Shown one piece after another: positions 1 to 8,807 of a stretch of 64,000 bases of DNA; the first letter of the stretch is position 1; every line of letters starts with the position of its first letter. The translations under genes were made by a program, and so were the position numbers. The DNA comes from Cupriavidus necator (lineage in GTDB: Bacteria; Pseudomonadota; Gammaproteobacteria; Burkholderiales; Burkholderiaceae): NCBI RefSeq assembly GCF_013141915.1, contig NZ_SROX01000001.1, positions 434,001-498,000 of the forward strand. Reading direction: 5' to 3'. A model generated the notes under the pieces. That model saw only the letters and a program-made list of their open reading frames with translations, was not told where the DNA came from and made no database searches.

Positions 1-345
1 TTCCTCGATCTCGCGCGCGTCGGCGGACTTTGGCAGGAAGCCTGCAATCTCGCGCCGGACCTCGGGCGGAATGACTTCCAGTCCGGACGTGCCCGACACG
101 ATCACGATGCGCGCCGCGGGAAAGTGCCGGCGCAGCACCTTGACGCCTTCGATGCCGTTCAGGCCGGGCATCTGGATATCGAGCAGCACGATGTCGACCG
201 ACGCGCCGCCGTGGTCCTGCACTGCCTGCATGACCGAACCGGCCTCGATGATATGCGCCACACTGGGGCTGTCGGCCAGCACCAGGCGCAAGCCCGTGCG
301 GAACAGGGTATGGTCGTCGATCAGCAGCAGTCGGGCGTCGGGCAT
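1..345 (-). CDS. Response regulator receiver domain, NarL/FixJ-like (cut by window edge)
   Basis: The first 115 residues of a two-component response regulator are visible; the rest lies before base 1. The receiver domain shows the acidic pair Asp10/Asp11, the phospho-acceptor Asp56 in LLDIQMPG, a Ser at 84 in IVIVSG, and the conserved Lys106 in FLPKSA. This arrangement, with LLIDDH at the N terminus, is typical of NarL/LuxR-type regulators. The output domain, presumably a C-terminal LuxR helix-turn-helix, is not seen and is inferred. The start follows no earlier in-frame ATG nearby. An 8-bp inverted repeat lies about 30 bases upstream. No partner kinase is in the window. Confidence 0.85.
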   Translation of the reverse strand, partial: MPDARLLLIDDHTLFRTGLRLVLADSPSVAHIIEAGSVMQAVQDHGGASVDIVLLDIQMPGLNGIEGVKVLRRHFPAARIVIVSGTSGLEVIPPEVRREIAGFLPKSADAREIEE

Positions 346-374
346 CGAAGGGGCCGGTGCGAAGGGCGATCCAT

Positions 375-401
375 TGGACAAGAATCGCGGGCGCTTGTCC
401 A
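375..401. repeat. Inverted repeat upstream of the response regulator
   Basis: TGGACAAG (375-382) and CTTGTCCA (394-401) form a perfect 8-bp inverted repeat with an 11-base spacer, 30 bases before the response regulator start. It could be an operator or an RNA hairpin in the leader. Confidence 0.4.
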
Positions 402-512
402 TGCAACCGGTGTGGGGACGCCACTAGTCCGGAAAGATTATTGGCGACCTGGACAGTCGATGCAAAGATGCGAGCCGTGGGCAGTTCCGCGACGTGCCCG
501 CACCACTTTTGC

Positions 513-545
513 TACCCACTACCACCCGGCTGTGGGTATTTTTTT
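513..545 (+). terminator. Orphan rho-independent terminator on + strand
   Basis: TACCCAC (513-519) pairs with GTGGGTA (532-538) and seven T residues follow on the + strand. No + strand protein gene ends here, because the flanking genes are both on the minus strand. The rest of the 346-654 gap holds the inverted repeat at 375-401 and the minus-strand terminator at 571-609. Confidence 0.5.
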
Positions 546-570
546 GCTGAACCCCGTCAGGTGCCGGCGT

Positions 571-609
571 AAAAGAAAAAAGCCGGCACCGCATGGCGGC
601 ACCGGCTTG
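571..609 (-). terminator. Rho-independent terminator of the lipoprotein gene
   Basis: Read on the minus strand, AAGCCGGTGCC and GGTGCCGGCTT form a perfect 11-bp stem with a 7-base loop, followed by TTTTTCTTTT. It lies about 45 bases past the stop codon of the gene at 655-2268. Confidence 0.9.
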
Positions 610-654
610 ACACGCCCGGGCGCAAGCCGCCCGGGCCTGCGCCTCGCGCGGCGG

Positions 655-2268
655 TTACGGGCGGTTCACCGAGATATCGTAGTACGATCCATTCACGGCG
701 ATCCCCCAGCTCAGGCCGATATTCCCCGGGACCAGCGAGATCATCTCGGAAGCCATGCTGGTGGCGGCACGGTAGCGCAGGCCGTTGGCCGGGCTGTTAA
801 CCTTCCAGCTGTCCAGGCGGCCGTCTTCCACGCGCTTGCGCGTGTAGCTGCCCGTCTGGGCATCCACCACAGTCACGATGGTCGACCAGGTGCCGGCGTT
901 TTCCAGCCTGGGCACCAGGCCGCCAAACATTACCGTGTCCCAGTACGAGTTGGTCGCACCCACCACTGGCACGGGACGTACCACCTGCTTGGTGGCGAGC
1001 ATGAAGCCATCATCGTGGGTGATGACAACCGTCACCTGGCCGTCGGTGCCCTTGAATGCATAGGCAAGCTGGGAGCCGAAGCCGTCGACGATCTTGAAGC
1101 TGCCGTCGGCGTTGGCGCTGATCGTCGGCAGTTCCTCCGGCAGCCATGCTGCACAGGTATTGACGCCGGAACAGTCGGCACCCTTGGTCAGCTTGCCCGC
1201 TGCATCGATGCTGAAGGTCACGCGACGCGATGCGTACGGCGATGCGTTGTTGTCGCGCTCCATGCCGAGACCGTTCCAGTCGCCTGCGAGGTCGGCCAGG
1301 GCAACGGCCTGTGCGGGCATCAGCAAGGTCGGCAGGTCGGTCAGGGCTCCTGCCGGCGGCACTGCCAGGGCGATGCCGGACTTGGCGACCAGCACGGTGT
1401 TGGTGGCACCGTTCGCGCCCGGCACGGTGAAGCGGCACGCCTCGTTGGTATTGGCGGTGAAGGGAATGGTCTCGTTGCCGATCTGCAGCTTCAGCGCGGC
1501 CGCGTCGAGGTCGCCGGCTTCCGCTGCCGCGGAGCCCAGTCCGATCACATGGTATTTGCCCGTCTTCAGCCCCGCGCAGCTCGACGCTGCCGGCTGCAGC
1601 GCAGTCTGGACCGCCGCCGCGTCGGCATTGGATGCCACCGCGGAAGACAACTCGCCCAGCGTCGTCTTTGACGCCTCCAGGCGATCGCCCAACTGGTCCA
1701 GCAGCTTGTCCTGCGCATTGCCGGCGTTGGCGCCATTGGCGGCCACCAGCGGATCCTTGAGCGGGTCGACGCTGGTCAGGTCGACCACGCCGGTCAGCAC
1801 CAGTCGCACCGCCTCCGTGGCGCTGGCCAGGCCATTGGAAGTCAGCTTGGCCTGCGCGCTGGCGTCGAACTGATCGAAGAAGGCCGTGGTGCTGCCCTGC
1901 GCCAGCGAGGCGGTCACCAGTTCAGTCAGCGGGGTGATATTGGCCACCGCCGTGGTGCCGGTGCCGGCCTCGACCACCGAATGCAGCGTGGTGCCGTCAG
2001 GCGTCTTGACGCTGAGCACGCACGGGCGCGTGGCACCTTCGATGCTGAGCGCGAAGGTACCGTCGGCGGCGGTGGTGGCCGTGCCGCTGCCCGATGCGCA
2101 CTTGGCCTGGACAGTGGCACCCCCCAACGCGGCACCCACGGCCGCGGTGCCGCTGATCTTCGTGGCAGCGGGCGCCGTGGTAGGCGTCGAGTCTCCGCCG
2201 CCGCCGCCGCCGCAGGCCGTCAGTACGGCCGCCGCCAGACCCGTCAAGAACAGATGTTTTGTTTTCAT
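655..2268 (-). CDS. Large lipoprotein of unknown function
   Basis: The product has 537 residues. It opens with a lipoprotein signal peptide whose lipobox is LTAC (Cys19), followed by a run of glycines that serves as a flexible tether. Residues about 38-95 look like a carboxypeptidase-regulatory or Big-like beta-sandwich domain, with ISGTAAVGAALGGATV and TAADGTFALSI. The rest is rich in Ala, Thr and Asp and has several Cys residues, and no enzyme motif was recognised. It is most likely anchored to the outer membrane facing the periplasm or surface. It stands alone and has its own strong terminator downstream. The membrane anchoring is a sequence-based prediction; the function is unknown. Confidence 0.75.
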   Translation of the reverse strand: MKTKHLFLTGLAAAVLTACGGGGGGDSTPTTAPAATKISGTAAVGAALGGATVQAKCASGSGTATTAADGTFALSIEGATRPCVLSVKTPDGTTLHSVVEAGTGTTAVANITPLTELVTASLAQGSTTAFFDQFDASAQAKLTSNGLASATEAVRLVLTGVVDLTSVDPLKDPLVAANGANAGNAQDKLLDQLGDRLEASKTTLGELSSAVASNADAAAVQTALQPAASSCAGLKTGKYHVIGLGSAAAEAGDLDAAALKLQIGNETIPFTANTNEACRFTVPGANGATNTVLVAKSGIALAVPPAGALTDLPTLLMPAQAVALADLAGDWNGLGMERDNNASPYASRRVTFSIDAAGKLTKGADCSGVNTCAAWLPEELPTISANADGSFKIVDGFGSQLAYAFKGTDGQVTVVITHDDGFMLATKQVVRPVPVVGATNSYWDTVMFGGLVPRLENAGTWSTIVTVVDAQTGSYTRKRVEDGRLDSWKVNSPANGLRYRAATSMASEMISLVPGNIGLSWGIAVNGSYYDISVNRP

Positions 2269-2475
2269 CCCTGTATTGTTTTCTGTGGTTTCTTGTTATG
2301 GCAGGGCGCTGCGTGGTGGAACACTGGCTCATGCAGGACCCCGCCCACAGGGCGGCTGACCCGCTCTGCGGGCGCGATTTTGCTTGAAACGCCTCAACCT
2401 GCCCAACCCGCGTTGAGGTGATTGACAAAGTGCGCGAGGCGTGGGGGATGGCTTGCCGCCGAGGGAAGAAAGGAG

Positions 2476-3120
2476 TCAGGCTGCCGCCTGGGCGAGCCCC
2501 GGCCACGTTGGCCGCGATGCAAGCGCGCGGCCACCCGCGCGGCAATCTTCGAGCAGCCGCATGGCCTCGATGCCGAACCAGTCGTGCCACCCGCGTGCCA
2601 GGGCGCTGGCGGACCGCAGGCCTGCCTGTGCGGCCAGGTGGTCCAGCGCGGGCACCGGGCCGCCGGCGCTGGCCAGCGCATGCAGCGCCAGGGCGGCACG
2701 TTGCTCGCGCAGCAGCGGATGCAGCGCTTCGCCTTCGGCAAAGAGCCGCGCACGGACCAGGCGCGCCGGCACTTGCCATTGCGCGGCCAGGCGTTCGGCG
2801 TTCCAGTCGGTCTCGGGGCGGGCAAAGACCAGGCCGGCAAACTGGCGCGACCACGGGCGCTCGGCGGGCTTGCCGGCCAGGCGCGGGCATGCGCTGTCCG
2901 GTACGGCAGTCAGGACGACGGCGCAGGGTTGCTGCCAGGTGCCGGGCAGGTCGCAGTCAAAGTGGGCGAAGGCGTGCACCACGAACGGATCGCCGGGCCG
3001 CACTTCGCGCCGCGCGTTGGCGTCGCGCAGGCTGGCCGTGCCGTGCAGGGCTTGCACATGGACGGCAAAGGGAAAGCGCAGGCGGGCAAAGCGGACGTGG
3101 TGACGGCTGACAAGCGGCAT
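2476..3120 (-). CDS. AraC-family transcriptional regulator (probable)
   Basis: The chosen start, MPLVSRHHV, gives 214 residues; an upstream start would add 23 residues of low-complexity sequence. The N-terminal part resembles a small cupin-like sensing domain. The C-terminal part holds two helix-turn-helix segments typical of AraC proteins: one around AERLAAQWQVPARLVRARL and a second around LDHLAAQAGLRSASALARG. It lies next to, and on the same strand as, the Crp/Fnr gene at 3240-3956. The effector and target genes cannot be read from the sequence. Similarity to AraC is moderate, so the family is likely but not certain. Confidence 0.6.
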   Translation of the reverse strand: MPLVSRHHVRFARLRFPFAVHVQALHGTASLRDANARREVRPGDPFVVHAFAHFDCDLPGTWQQPCAVVLTAVPDSACPRLAGKPAERPWSRQFAGLVFARPETDWNAERLAAQWQVPARLVRARLFAEGEALHPLLREQRAALALHALASAGGPVPALDHLAAQAGLRSASALARGWHDWFGIEAMRLLEDCRAGGRALASRPTWPGLAQAAA

Positions 3121-3239
3121 GCGGAGGACGACCCGGAAGCTGGCGGCGTTGCGGCGGGTAACTGTCGCAGGATTCGGTGGCCAGCGCAAGGCCGCGGACC
3201 TCGCGTTCGAAGCCAGCGCAGCCGCCGGCGCCTGCGGCG

Positions 3240-3956
3240 TTACAGGTCCGACATCCCGAAGTGGCGCAGCCGTGGCAGGTCGGTCACGCGGATGCTTTGG
3301 TACGACAAGTGCACCATGCCCGCATCGGCGAGTCGGCGCAGCGCCTGGTTGACGCGCTGGCGCGAGAGCCCCGTGAGCAGGCCGATTTCTTCCTGCGACA
3401 GCTCCAGTACCGGACTGGTGCGCGGATACAGGTCCGGATGGAACAGCTGGGCGATGGCTTGCGCCACGCGCGCATCCGCCCCCAGCAGCCGGTCGTTCTG
3501 CACGGTGGCGATGAACTGGCCCATGCGCTCGTTCAGCTGGCGCACGACAAAGCTGGCGAACGGCAGGCTCTGGGCCAGCAGTGTGTTGAACACCGGCTCA
3601 GGCACCAGCAGCACCTGCGCGTCGCGGATCGCAATCACGTCATAGCGGCGGTCTTCGCGCTTGATCACGCTGCCTTCGCCGCACCAGCCGCCGGCCGGCA
3701 CGCCCGAGAAGGTGCAGCCGCGGCCGTCGGGCGTGTACACCGCCAGCTTGATCAGGCCGCTGTCCACGCCGATCCAGTGGCGCGAGGGCTCGCCGCGCCG
3801 CGCGATGAAGCTGCCCGCGACAAAGGACTGCAGCAGGGTTTCGCGCGCGGCAAGGGCCTGATGCGCCGGCGCGAGCGCGCCGTACCAGGCATGGCCGGCC
3901 AGCACCGCGGCACAAGCCGGGACGGGGAGGGAAGTGGAGTCTGCGGGTTCGCTCAT
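3240..3956 (-). CDS. Crp/Fnr-family transcriptional regulator
   Basis: The protein has 238 residues from MSEPADST; an alternative ATG lies 27 bases upstream. Residues about 45-130 form a cyclic-nucleotide-binding-type beta-roll, with ARRGEPSRHWIGVDSGLIKL and FSGVPAGGWCGEGSV. The C-terminal winged helix contains LSQEEIGLLTGLSRQRVNQAL. No FNR-type cysteine cluster is present, so the signal is unlikely to be an Fe-S cluster. It is transcribed divergently from an acyl-CoA synthetase gene, which suggests control of acyl-CoA metabolism. A clear paralogue lies at 62615-63280, next to an acyl-CoA hydrolase-like gene, with the same PAGGWxGEGS and QEEIGLLTGLSRQR motifs. Confidence 0.88.
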   Translation of the reverse strand: MSEPADSTSLPVPACAAVLAGHAWYGALAPAHQALAARETLLQSFVAGSFIARRGEPSRHWIGVDSGLIKLAVYTPDGRGCTFSGVPAGGWCGEGSVIKREDRRYDVIAIRDAQVLLVPEPVFNTLLAQSLPFASFVVRQLNERMGQFIATVQNDRLLGADARVAQAIAQLFHPDLYPRTSPVLELSQEEIGLLTGLSRQRVNQALRRLADAGMVHLSYQSIRVTDLPRLRHFGMSDL

Positions 3957-4031
3957 GGCCTGGACGGGCGCATCGCGCCGCATCCTGTAAGAATCGTGTA
4001 AGCCTTGCCTGGCGCGGGTTTGCGGCAGGTT

Positions 4032-4047
4032 TGTCGTCTCGACGACA
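4032..4047. promoter_or_regulatory. Candidate operator in the Crp/Fnr - acyl-CoA synthetase divergent region
   Basis: TGTCGTC and GACGACA form a perfect 7-bp inverted repeat around TC. It lies 76 bases from the regulator start and 119 bases from the synthetase start. Crp/Fnr proteins bind palindromes of about this size, so it is a natural candidate site, but binding is inferred. Confidence 0.4.
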
Positions 4048-4165
4048 GTGCGCCGGCGTGTGCGATGATAGCCTTGTGCCAGAAAAAGTGACAGCGCCGC
4101 AAGGCGCCCCAATGACAGCGCCCCGAATGACCCGGGATGACCCCGATAAGGCGGAGACACAAGCA

Positions 4166-5800
4166 ATGCCCACCGATTTCGACAGCGGCCTGGCCCGCAA
4201 CGCGGCCAATTTCGTGCCGCTTACGCCCATTGATTTCCTGGTCCGCGCCGCCGAGGTGTACGGCGACCGCCTGGCCATCGTGCATGGCCCGCTGCGCCAG
4301 AACTGGCGCGACACCTGCGCGCGCGCGCGGCGCCTGGCCAGCGCGCTGGCACGCGCCGGCATCGGCAAGGGCGATACCGTGGCCGCGCTGCTGCCCAATA
4401 CGCCCGCCATGGTGGAAGCGCATTTCGGCGTGCCGATGGCCGGTGCCGTGCTCAATGCACTGAATATCCGCCTTGACGCCGCCAACCTGCTCTTCATGCT
4501 GCGCCATGGCGAGGCGCGCGTGCTGCTGGCCGATACCGAGTTTGCCGACGTCGCGAAGCAGATGGCGCAGGAGCTCCCCGGCCTGAAGGTCATTGCCGTG
4601 CATGACATGCTGGGTCCGCAGGAAGCACCGTTCGGCGATACCGACTACGAAGCCTTCCTCGCCGGCGGCGATCCGGCGTACGCCTGGCAAATGCCCGCCG
4701 ACGAGTGGGATGCGATCGCGCTGAACTACACCTCGGGCACCACCGGCGACCCCAAGGGCGTGGTCTACCATCACCGCGGCGCGGCCATCAATGCCGTGTC
4801 CAATATCCTGGAATGGGACCTGCCCAAGCATCCGGTCTACCTGTGGACGCTGCCGATGTTCCACTGCAACGGGTGGTGCTTCCCGTGGACGGTGGCGGCG
4901 CGCGCGGGCGTCAATGTGTGCCTGCGCAAGTTCGAGCCCAAGCTGGTGTTCGACCTGATGCGCGAAGAGGGCGTGACGCACTACTGCGCCGCGCCGATCG
5001 TGCATACCGCGCTGGTCAATGCGCCCGCGGCGTGGCGCGAGGGCGTGCGCGGGCCGGTGCGCGGCATGGTGGCCGGCGCGCCGCCGCCGGCCGCGGTGCT
5101 GGCGCAGATGGAGGCCATGGGATTCGAACTGACCCACGTCTACGGTCTGACCGAGGTCTACGGCCCGGCCGCGGTCTGCGCCGAGCAGGACGACTGGAAC
5201 ACCCTGTCCGAGCAGGACCGTGCGGTCAAGAAGGCCCGCCAGGGCGTGCGCTACCATCTGCAATCGCAGGTGGCGGTGCTCGATCCCGATTCCATGCAGC
5301 CGGTACCGGCCGATGGCGAGACCATTGGCGAAATCATGTTCCGCGGCAACATCTGCATGAAGGGCTACCTCAAGAACGAGAAGGCCACGCGCGAAGCCTT
5401 CGCCGGCGGCTGGTTCCATACCGGCGACCTGGGCGTGTGCATGCCCGACGGCTATATCAAGATCAAGGACCGCAGCAAGGACATCATCATTTCCGGCGGC
5501 GAGAACATCTCGAGCGTGGAAGTGGAAGACGCGCTCTACCGGCATCCTGCCGTGCTCGCCGCTGCGGTGGTGGCCCAGCCCGATGCCAAGTGGGGCGAGA
5601 CGCCGTGCGCCTTTGTCGAACTGAAGGACGGGGCCAGCGTCAGCGCGGAGGAACTGATTGCGCATTGCCGCACGCTGCTGGCGGGGTTCAAGGTGCCCAA
5701 GGCGGTCTACTTCGGCCCCTTGCCCAAGACCTCCACCGGCAAGATCCAGAAATTCGAACTGCGCCGCAAGGTGAAGTCAGATTCGGCGATCGACGTCTGA
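4166..5800 (+). CDS. Acyl-CoA synthetase (AMP-binding, fatty-acid-CoA ligase type)
   Basis: This ATP-dependent ligase activates a carboxylic acid to its CoA thioester through an acyl-adenylate. The chosen start MPTDFDSGL gives 544 residues, the usual family size, and follows GCGGAG at a good distance; in-frame ATGs at 4112 and 4127 are possible. The adenylate-forming P-loop YTSGTTGDPKG lies near residue 188, the hinge and acyl-binding region includes VYGLTEVYGP, and the C terminus has GENISSVEVED and the catalytic-lysine motif KTSTGKIQK. It resembles medium- or long-chain ligases of the group in which the N terminus reads NFVPLTPIDFL. The acid used cannot be deduced. It is divergent from a Crp/Fnr regulator. 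Confidence 0.9.
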   Translation: MPTDFDSGLARNAANFVPLTPIDFLVRAAEVYGDRLAIVHGPLRQNWRDTCARARRLASALARAGIGKGDTVAALLPNTPAMVEAHFGVPMAGAVLNALNIRLDAANLLFMLRHGEARVLLADTEFADVAKQMAQELPGLKVIAVHDMLGPQEAPFGDTDYEAFLAGGDPAYAWQMPADEWDAIALNYTSGTTGDPKGVVYHHRGAAINAVSNILEWDLPKHPVYLWTLPMFHCNGWCFPWTVAARAGVNVCLRKFEPKLVFDLMREEGVTHYCAAPIVHTALVNAPAAWREGVRGPVRGMVAGAPPPAAVLAQMEAMGFELTHVYGLTEVYGPAAVCAEQDDWNTLSEQDRAVKKARQGVRYHLQSQVAVLDPDSMQPVPADGETIGEIMFRGNICMKGYLKNEKATREAFAGGWFHTGDLGVCMPDGYIKIKDRSKDIIISGGENISSVEVEDALYRHPAVLAAAVVAQPDAKWGETPCAFVELKDGASVSAEELIAHCRTLLAGFKVPKAVYFGPLPKTSTGKIQKFELRRKVKSDSAIDV

Positions 5801-5834
5801 GATGCAAGCGGCGCCATCCCGGCGCCGCGTCCGT

Positions 5835-6113
5835 TCAGCGCACCCGTACCTCGGGCGGCGTTCTCGTTCTGGGCGGTTGGTGCCAGTCCGGTCCGATGTC
5901 GGGGAACACCTCGCATTCGCCGCGTACGATGCTTTCAATGGTGGCGCATACACATTCGGTGCCGCGCGGCCCCACGCAGACCAGACTGCGTGGATGGTCG
6001 CTGTGCTGCGGAATGGCATAGACCCGCATGCCCTCGCGGAACAGGGGGTGCTTGGTAAGGCGTTCGTTCATCAGTTCAACGAAGCGCTGGGGCGTGACGA
6101 CCGGCTTGTCCAT
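5835..6113 (-). CDS. Small conserved-looking protein of unknown function
   Basis: A 92-residue soluble protein is read from MDKPVVTPQRF, preceded by an AGGAG-like ribosome site; an upstream ATG adds 16 poor residues. It has two Cys residues in a CVCATIES stretch and a C-terminal Pro/Arg-rich tail (HQPPRTRTPPEVRVR). No family was recognised. It faces the end of the acyl-CoA synthetase gene, 35 bases away. Coding potential is supported by the ribosome site and by unbiased amino-acid composition. Confidence 0.55.
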   Translation of the reverse strand: MDKPVVTPQRFVELMNERLTKHPLFREGMRVYAIPQHSDHPRSLVCVGPRGTECVCATIESIVRGECEVFPDIGPDWHQPPRTRTPPEVRVR

Positions 6114-6353
6114 TGCATGCTCCTGCGGCCTTGGCACCGTACCCATTTCTTGGGGCGGCATGGCGACCAGGTCAGTAGAGGCCAGGAAGATGGCAGGCAG
6201 GTGGCATAAAAGCGCACCGGGCAGCAGCGCTTGCCCGGGACGTGGCCGGAATGAAGAAGCGCGGGCAATGCATCGCCCGCGTTGCCACTGCCACGCTTTC
6301 AGACTAGGTTACGCGGCGCGTAGTGCAAGTGAATCGCGCTATTTTTTGCGGGT

Positions 6354-6602
6354 TCAGGTGACGCGCAGTTCGCCTGCGGCGCGAGGGCCGTTCAGGATGC
6401 CATTGCCAGCGGCCCAGCACGCGGCTTCGGCCTCCGCATAAGACCTGTAGGTGTCCGTTGCCGCGACCGTGCAGTCCTCGTCGGCGGCGCCGCAGCGTTC
6501 CTCCATGACGATGCGCCAGGTGAACTGGCCCGGTGCGTCCTCCAGGACATGGAGCAGCAGGGTACGGTGGTCGTCGGTCAGCGTGAGAGGCAAAGTCGAC
6601 AT
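6354..6602 (-). CDS. Small protein of unknown function
   Basis: An 82-residue acidic protein starts MSTLPLTLTDDH. It reads like a small alpha/beta domain (TWRIVMEERCG, DTYRSYAEAEAACWAAG), with a tail of the kind seen in small DUF proteins that decorate amino-acid or dsRNA-like folds, but no family was recognised. A GAGAGA-type ribosome site lies just before the ATG. It is divergent from the epimerase gene at 6735. Confidence 0.55.
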   Translation of the reverse strand: MSTLPLTLTDDHRTLLLHVLEDAPGQFTWRIVMEERCGAADEDCTVAATDTYRSYAEAEAACWAAGNGILNGPRAAGELRVT

Positions 6603-6734
6603 GGGTCTCTCCCGTTCGCAGGTAGGCGCATTGATGCTAGCAACAGCGCGCCGCAATTGCCATGGGGGATTTCGGACGCGCCGTGGCAAGATACGGCCTT
6701 TGCGGCAATCGCCGCGCTGGATCTTCGCCTGAAT

Positions 6735-7862
6735 ATGCCTCTTTCGCCCGAGTTCAACCAACGGGTCGCCGCGCTGACGGCGCACTACGATGCCGTCGTG
6801 TTGCCGCTGTGGACCGCCTCCGGCTGGAATCCAGACTTGTTGCTGCCCTATGAAGCGCTCGACGGCGGCAGCGCCGCGCCGCTGCCGCCGTCGCGCTATC
6901 GCGCCATGGCCTGTGCGCGCCAGTTGTACGTGTTCTCGCTGGCCGGCCACCAGGCGCACGCCGATACGCTGTTCGGCTCGCTGCAGGCCTACTTCAGCAG
7001 TGGCGAGGGCGCGTGGCTCTATAGCGTCAATCCGGCCGGCGCGCCGCTCGACAGCGCGCGCGACCTCTACACCCATGCCTTCGTGATCTTCGCCTGCGCC
7101 GTCTATTACGCCCGGGGCGGCAACGCGGATGCCCTGGAGGTGCTCGATGAAACCGTCGATATCGTCGAGGACCGTTTCGCAGACGGACAGGGCCTGTACC
7201 ACGCCGCGCTGACCGAACAGTTCCGGCCCAAGGGCGCCGGCGTGCTGCAGAACCCCATCATGCACCTCACCGAGGCCTACCTGGCCGCGCTGGATGCGAC
7301 GGGTGACGAGTGGTACGCCGAACGCCTGCGCGAGATCGCGATGGCGGTGCATGAGCGCTTTGTCGATCCCGCCAGCGGCTGCGTGGCGGAGTTGCCGCAA
7401 GGCAGCGCGAACAACCGCATCGAGCCCGGGCACCAGTTTGAGTGGTTTTCGCTGGTGGCCAGCCGGCCGGCGTTGTTTGGCGATCTGCCGCTGTCGGACG
7501 ACCTGCGCCGCGCCTTTGCCTTCGCGCAGCAGCATGGCGTGGCAGCGGGCACGCTGGGTGTCTGCGCGGCGCTGGATGCGGGCGGCGCACGCATCGACGG
7601 CACCGAGCGCATCTGGGCACAGACCGAGTTCGCGCGAGCGCTGGCGGTGGATGGCTCGGCGCGGTCGCTGGCCGTGCTGGCAGACTGGGCCGCGCAGTTC
7701 CGCAGCCGTTTCCTGTCTGCGCAGGGTTGGCATGAGTGCCTGGCGCCGACGGGCGACGTGGTGCGCGCGGAGATGCCCTCGACCTCTCCCTATCACCTGG
7801 CCACGTCTTACCAGGCACTGGCCGCGCTGGCAGGGCTGCCATGGCCCGCGCAGGCGGCATGA
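6735..7862 (+). CDS. AGE-family epimerase/isomerase (N-acylglucosamine 2-epimerase-like)
   Basis: The 375-residue length and the (alpha/alpha)6-barrel type sequence fit the N-acylglucosamine 2-epimerase family, which includes renin-binding protein, mannose isomerases and YihS. Characteristic parts are DLYTHAFVIFACAVY, the NPIMHLTEAYLAAL helix with its conserved His, and IEPGHQFEWFSLV, which matches the family PGHxxEW active-site motif. It probably interconverts an aldose with a ketose or epimer at C2 in the cytoplasm. The sugar is unknown, and no sugar operon surrounds it. The gene is preceded by an ATG-free leader and read alone. Confidence 0.8.
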   Translation: MPLSPEFNQRVAALTAHYDAVVLPLWTASGWNPDLLLPYEALDGGSAAPLPPSRYRAMACARQLYVFSLAGHQAHADTLFGSLQAYFSSGEGAWLYSVNPAGAPLDSARDLYTHAFVIFACAVYYARGGNADALEVLDETVDIVEDRFADGQGLYHAALTEQFRPKGAGVLQNPIMHLTEAYLAALDATGDEWYAERLREIAMAVHERFVDPASGCVAELPQGSANNRIEPGHQFEWFSLVASRPALFGDLPLSDDLRRAFAFAQQHGVAAGTLGVCAALDAGGARIDGTERIWAQTEFARALAVDGSARSLAVLADWAAQFRSRFLSAQGWHECLAPTGDVVRAEMPSTSPYHLATSYQALAALAGLPWPAQAA

Positions 7863-8026
7863 TCCGGCCCGGGCGGCATGCCGGCGCGGACCCGTGCGTT
7901 GTCAATTCTTTGCAGTTGCCGGAAGGGCGCGCGTCTACACTCGAGCCCGCGCTCCAGCCCGCATCGCAATCCTTCTTAACTACCTGGTCGTCGTTCTGAA
8001 GTTGCGGGCGGGGGCGCGGCCCTGGC

Positions 8027-8272
8027 TCAGCGGGCGCTGGCCTGCTGCAGCCGCTCGGCGTGCTGGGCCGGCTGGAGTCGTTGCAGTGATGGCGCGGGGG
8101 TATTTGCCTGGATCAGGCCAACGCCTGCCGGCTTGACGCGGACGGCCATTTGCTGGACCCGCTTCTGGGCCTGCGTTTCGGCATGGTCGTTCAGGATCAG
8201 GCACAGCAGCGTCAGCAAGGCTGCTGTGATCATGCTCAGCGCAATCCAGGCCAGGCAGTGCTTGCGTTCCAT
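8027..8272 (-). CDS. Small single-span membrane protein of unknown function
   Basis: An 81-residue protein starts MERKHCLAWIALS. Residues about 8-27 form one hydrophobic helix (LAWIALSMITAALLTLLCLIL). The following half is polar and rich in Gln, Ala and Arg. No family was recognised. It is likely an inner-membrane protein with a short soluble tail. The preceding 164-base gap, 7863-8026, between it and the epimerase gene shows no clear feature. Confidence 0.5.
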   Translation of the reverse strand: MERKHCLAWIALSMITAALLTLLCLILNDHAETQAQKRVQQMAVRVKPAGVGLIQANTPAPSLQRLQPAQHAERLQQASAR

Positions 8273-8381
8273 GGGGGCGGACAGTGGGGCGTCATCAGTG
8301 CGCGCAGTTTAAGCGCGCATGCGCCGGGCGATTGTCAACCTTTGCAAACGCAGCCGGCGTGCAGCTGCCCGCCGGCCGCCC

Positions 8382-8750
8382 TTATTCCGTTACGCCGTGC
8401 TCGTGCAGCAGGCGCTCGCATTCCTCGAGCATGTCGTAGGCGAACGCAGACTGGTAGTTCGGGTCTAGCGCTTCCATCATTTCGTGCGCGGCGTACAGGC
8501 CGGCCTCGCGCGACAGGGTCTCGGCGAGTTGCCGCGCAAACTGGTCGCTCAATTCAGACAGCAGGCGCCGCTCTGACAGCGGCAGCTGCAGTTTCGAGCG
8601 CGATAGCCATTCGCCGGCCAGCGTGGCGCCCTGGGCGTCGGTCAGCCACTTGCGGTGTTCGTAGTAGGCCGACAGGCGTTCCGCGGCCAGCGCGAACAGC
8701 AGCGCCTTGCGGGTATTGAAATCGATCCGGCGGGGTGGGGCGAGGGTCAT
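8382..8750 (-). CDS. Hypothetical helical protein
   Basis: A 122-residue protein starts MTLAPPRRIDFNTRKALL. It is predicted to be almost entirely helical (LSERRLLSELSDQFARQLAETL, LLHEHGVTE) with no signal peptide or membrane segment. No family was recognised. It lies 57 bases downstream of the carboxylesterase gene on the same strand and could be co-transcribed with it. Confidence 0.6.
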   Translation of the reverse strand: MTLAPPRRIDFNTRKALLFALAAERLSAYYEHRKWLTDAQGATLAGEWLSRSKLQLPLSERRLLSELSDQFARQLAETLSREAGLYAAHEMMEALDPNYQSAFAYDMLEECERLLHEHGVTE

Positions 8751-8807
8751 GCTTGCGGCTTGGTGCGGGCCGGCGCAGCAGGCCGGCCGTGGACTTGACG
8801 AAGGGGA

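Noticed and set aside
124-1671. A 515-codon frame on the + strand
   Set aside because: It crosses the response regulator start and a rho-independent terminator and lies antisense to the lipoprotein gene, which has a proper lipobox.
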